Source of the DNA: Actinospica acidithermotolerans
GTDB taxonomy: Bacteria > Actinomycetota > Actinomycetes > Streptomycetales > Catenulisporaceae
Reading direction: 5' to 3'
Assembly: GCF_018139625.1 (NCBI RefSeq)
Contig: NZ_JAGSOH010000057.1
Coordinates: 1 to 45,123 of the forward strand
Length of the DNA stretch: 45,123 nt
Shown: one piece after another, positions 43,674 to 45,123 of the stretch
How positions within the stretch are numbered: position 1 is the stretch's first letter
How the letters are laid out: each line of letters opens with the position of its first letter
Translations under genes and position numbers: made by a program
Notes under the pieces: model-generated
What the model was told of the DNA's origin: nothing
The model's database searches: none
What the model saw: the letters and a program-made list of their open reading frames with translations, nothing else

Positions 43674-45123
43674 CTAGCCGAGGGCTGCGATCGTCAGAGC
43701 GCTGCGGAGCAGGCGGCCGTGGCGGCCTCGCCAGAGGAAGGCTCCGGCGTCCTGCTTGGGCCAGAGGAGGTAGTGCATGCTGCCCAGGACTGCCGTCTCC
43801 GGCCCGCGGCGGAAGGCGAGCTTGGCCGACTGGCCGCCGTCCAGGTGGTGGACGGTCTCTGCGTCTTGGCCGTCGGCCTCGAGGATGCGGGCGGTTTCGG
43901 AGCAGGAGACGCCCTGGAAGCCCTTGGCCAGCGGGGCGCCGTCGAAGACGCGCAGGCGTAGGACGTCGTCGGTCAGGGCGATCAGGGTGCGGGCGTAGCG
44001 GGCGCCGGGGAGGAACGGCGAGAGGCCTAGCGACTCGTCGTAGCCGTCCAGGGCTTCGCCGCGGGCGGCAGCGGCGGCGCTCGGGCCGATGGAGAAGCCT
44101 GATGCGATGGCGGCGGCTTCGAGGTCGTCGATGGAGATGATCTCGACTTCGTCGCCGGGGCGGACGTCTCCGATCACGTCGGAGGTGCCGCGGAGGACGA
44201 ATGCGCCTTCGAAGAGGTCCGCGCCGCCGGCATGGTGGACGGACGTGACGACGTGGCGCTTGGTGTCGTCAGTCAGGGCTATGACAAGGTCGATGACCTC
44301 GTCGGTTGCGGCGGGAGTGCGGTTTTGGGCGCGGTTTACGCCGCGGAGCAGGGCTACGCGCTCGGCCTCGGTGTACTCGACGCGGCAGTTCGCGGCGCCG
44401 TAGACGGTCAGGAACCCGGCGTCGGCGGGCCGTACGGGGGCTTTGGAGCCGATCCAGCCGTAGCAGCGGTCGGCTATGCGCAGGGTTCCGCGTGCGTCTA
44501 GCTCGCGTAGTTGTACGCGGCCGTCGCGGCCGACTATGAACGCTGGCTTGGCGACGGTGGGCAGCGAGACCGTCATGCCGTCGCGGGCGCAGAAGTCCAG
44601 GCAGAACTCGGCCGGCTCGTAGTCGGCGTCGTCGGAGATGAAGGAGAAGGAGCCGGTGACGGCGGCGAGCATCGTTTCTGCGGTGTCGCGCGCGTGGCCG
44701 CTCGGGCGCACTTCGGTGCCGTTGACGAGGTCGGGGAGGTAGAAGCCGTTGGTGGCGCTGTGGACGTTGAGTCTGGCACGGCTCGTGTCCACGGCTAGCT
44801 CGTAAGAGTTGGTGAAGCGGTCGCGGCCGAGGTCTATCGTACGGGCGGAGAAGGTCACGCCGGGGGCGATCTCCTGGTCGCAGGGGGTCAGCCGGATGGC
44901 GAAGGGCTCTTGGTCCTTGGCGATCGACTCTACGTCCAGTCGGCGGGTGCCGAAGGCCCCGCGGACTTGGACTACCTCGTCGCCTTCCGCTGTGTAGGTC
45001 AAGCGGTCAGGGACGTCGAAGAGGGCTGTCGGGGGGTCCAGTGGGGCGGCGAGCGGGGTGTCGCTGAAGGCTGTGGGGAAGGTTGATGCGAAGGGGCTGG
45101 CGGGCGCAGCCAGCTCTGTGAGG
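43674..45123 (-). CDS. NAGPA-like (phosphodiester glycosidase) protein, N-terminus outside window
   Basis: The reverse-strand frame stays open to the window edge, at least 483 codons, so the true start is not visible. Features suggesting the phosphodiester glycosidase (NAGPA) fold are a central strand-rich half with AAVTGSFSFISDDADY and FCARDGMTVSLPTVAKPAF, repeated GxFxxxGxxDVIGDVRPGDEV-like beta blocks, and the late HHLDGGQSAKLAFRRG, which resembles the family's LDGGxS motif. No membrane helix is visible in this part. Codon use is normal for the window. Function is tentative; a secreted or envelope glycan role would be expected of the family. Confidence 0.6.
   Translation of the reverse strand, partial: LTELAAPASPFASTFPTAFSDTPLAAPLDPPTALFDVPDRLTYTAEGDEVVQVRGAFGTRRLDVESIAKDQEPFAIRLTPCDQEIAPGVTFSARTIDLGRDRFTNSYELAVDTSRARLNVHSATNGFYLPDLVNGTEVRPSGHARDTAETMLAAVTGSFSFISDDADYEPAEFCLDFCARDGMTVSLPTVAKPAFIVGRDGRVQLRELDARGTLRIADRCYGWIGSKAPVRPADAGFLTVYGAANCRVEYTEAERVALLRGVNRAQNRTPAATDEVIDLVIALTDDTKRHVVTSVHHAGGADLFEGAFVLRGTSDVIGDVRPGDEVEIISIDDLEAAAIASGFSIGPSAAAAARGEALDGYDESLGLSPFLPGARYARTLIALTDDVLRLRVFDGAPLAKGFQGVSCSETARILEADGQDAETVHHLDGGQSAKLAFRRGPETAVLGSMHYLLWPKQDAGAFLWRGRHGRLLRSALTIAALG

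Overview
The window comes from a very GC-rich actinomycete. Supporting signs are GTG starts, several apparently leaderless genes, a BTAD/NB-ARC (AfsR-like) regulator, a mycothiol-dependent formaldehyde dehydrogenase, an EssC/EccC-type secretion ATPase, and a sigK-rskA neighbourhood laid out like the one in mycobacteria. The genus cannot be fixed from the sequence alone; a Streptomyces/Catenulispora-like organism would fit.

Layout. 0-4.3 kb: the 5' end of a NarL-type response regulator, a small membrane protein, and a large AfsR-like regulator. 4.3-6.1 kb: a DrrAB-type ABC exporter read leftward. 6.3-10.6 kb: a two-pore-helix potassium channel, the pntAB proton-translocating transhydrogenase with its own promoter, leader hairpin and terminator, and a SnoaL-like protein. 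10.7-21.8 kb: a coherent stress island (below). 21.9-26.2 kb: an ABC exporter, a metallo-beta-lactamase-fold hydrolase coupled to mscR (formaldehyde/S-nitrosomycothiol detoxification), and a GrpB-family protein. 26.3-29.4 kb: a leaderless membrane pseudokinase and a Gln-rich small protein. 29.4-31.2 kb: a minisatellite-rich stretch and a TetR regulator whose N-terminus is itself a repeat array. 31.3-34.6 kb: an NCS1 permease and a YtcJ-like amidohydrolase, divergent from the TetR gene with a perfect dyad between them. 34.8-41.6 kb: two unrecognised proteins and a 1517-residue type VII secretion ATPase. 41.6-43.3 kb: degenerate DNA, an IS remnant and a SUKH immunity protein. 43.7 kb to the edge: a partial NAGPA-like protein.

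The most interesting region is 10.7-21.8 kb. The genes FAD oxidoreductase - DUF1365/cyclopropane synthase - DUF1295 and sigK - rskA are the same set as Rv0449c-Rv0448c-ufaA1-Rv0446c-sigK-rskA of Mycobacterium tuberculosis. An MPT83-like fasciclin lipoprotein, whose mycobacterial relatives are SigK targets located elsewhere in the genome, is encoded here in the same island with a molybdenum oxidoreductase and a SRPBCC protein. Between the two halves sit a B12-binding MerR regulator of the CarH/LitR kind and a DNA photolyase, divergent, with 11-bp direct repeats between them. I find the same promoter-like word, CAATCC-N15-(C/G/T)CGAA(T/C), in front of sigK, in front of the FAD oxidoreductase operon and in front of the fasciclin operon, with a fourth copy pointing antisense to the neighbouring ABC exporter. 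This reads as one SigK regulon wrapped around a light-sensing and DNA-repair pair. I infer a membrane-lipid and envelope response to photo-oxidative stress.

A second theme is repeat DNA: a 7-bp array of 13 units merging into a terminator hairpin, 9-, 8-, 24-, 48- and 97-bp tandem repeats, and an 18-bp in-frame repeat.
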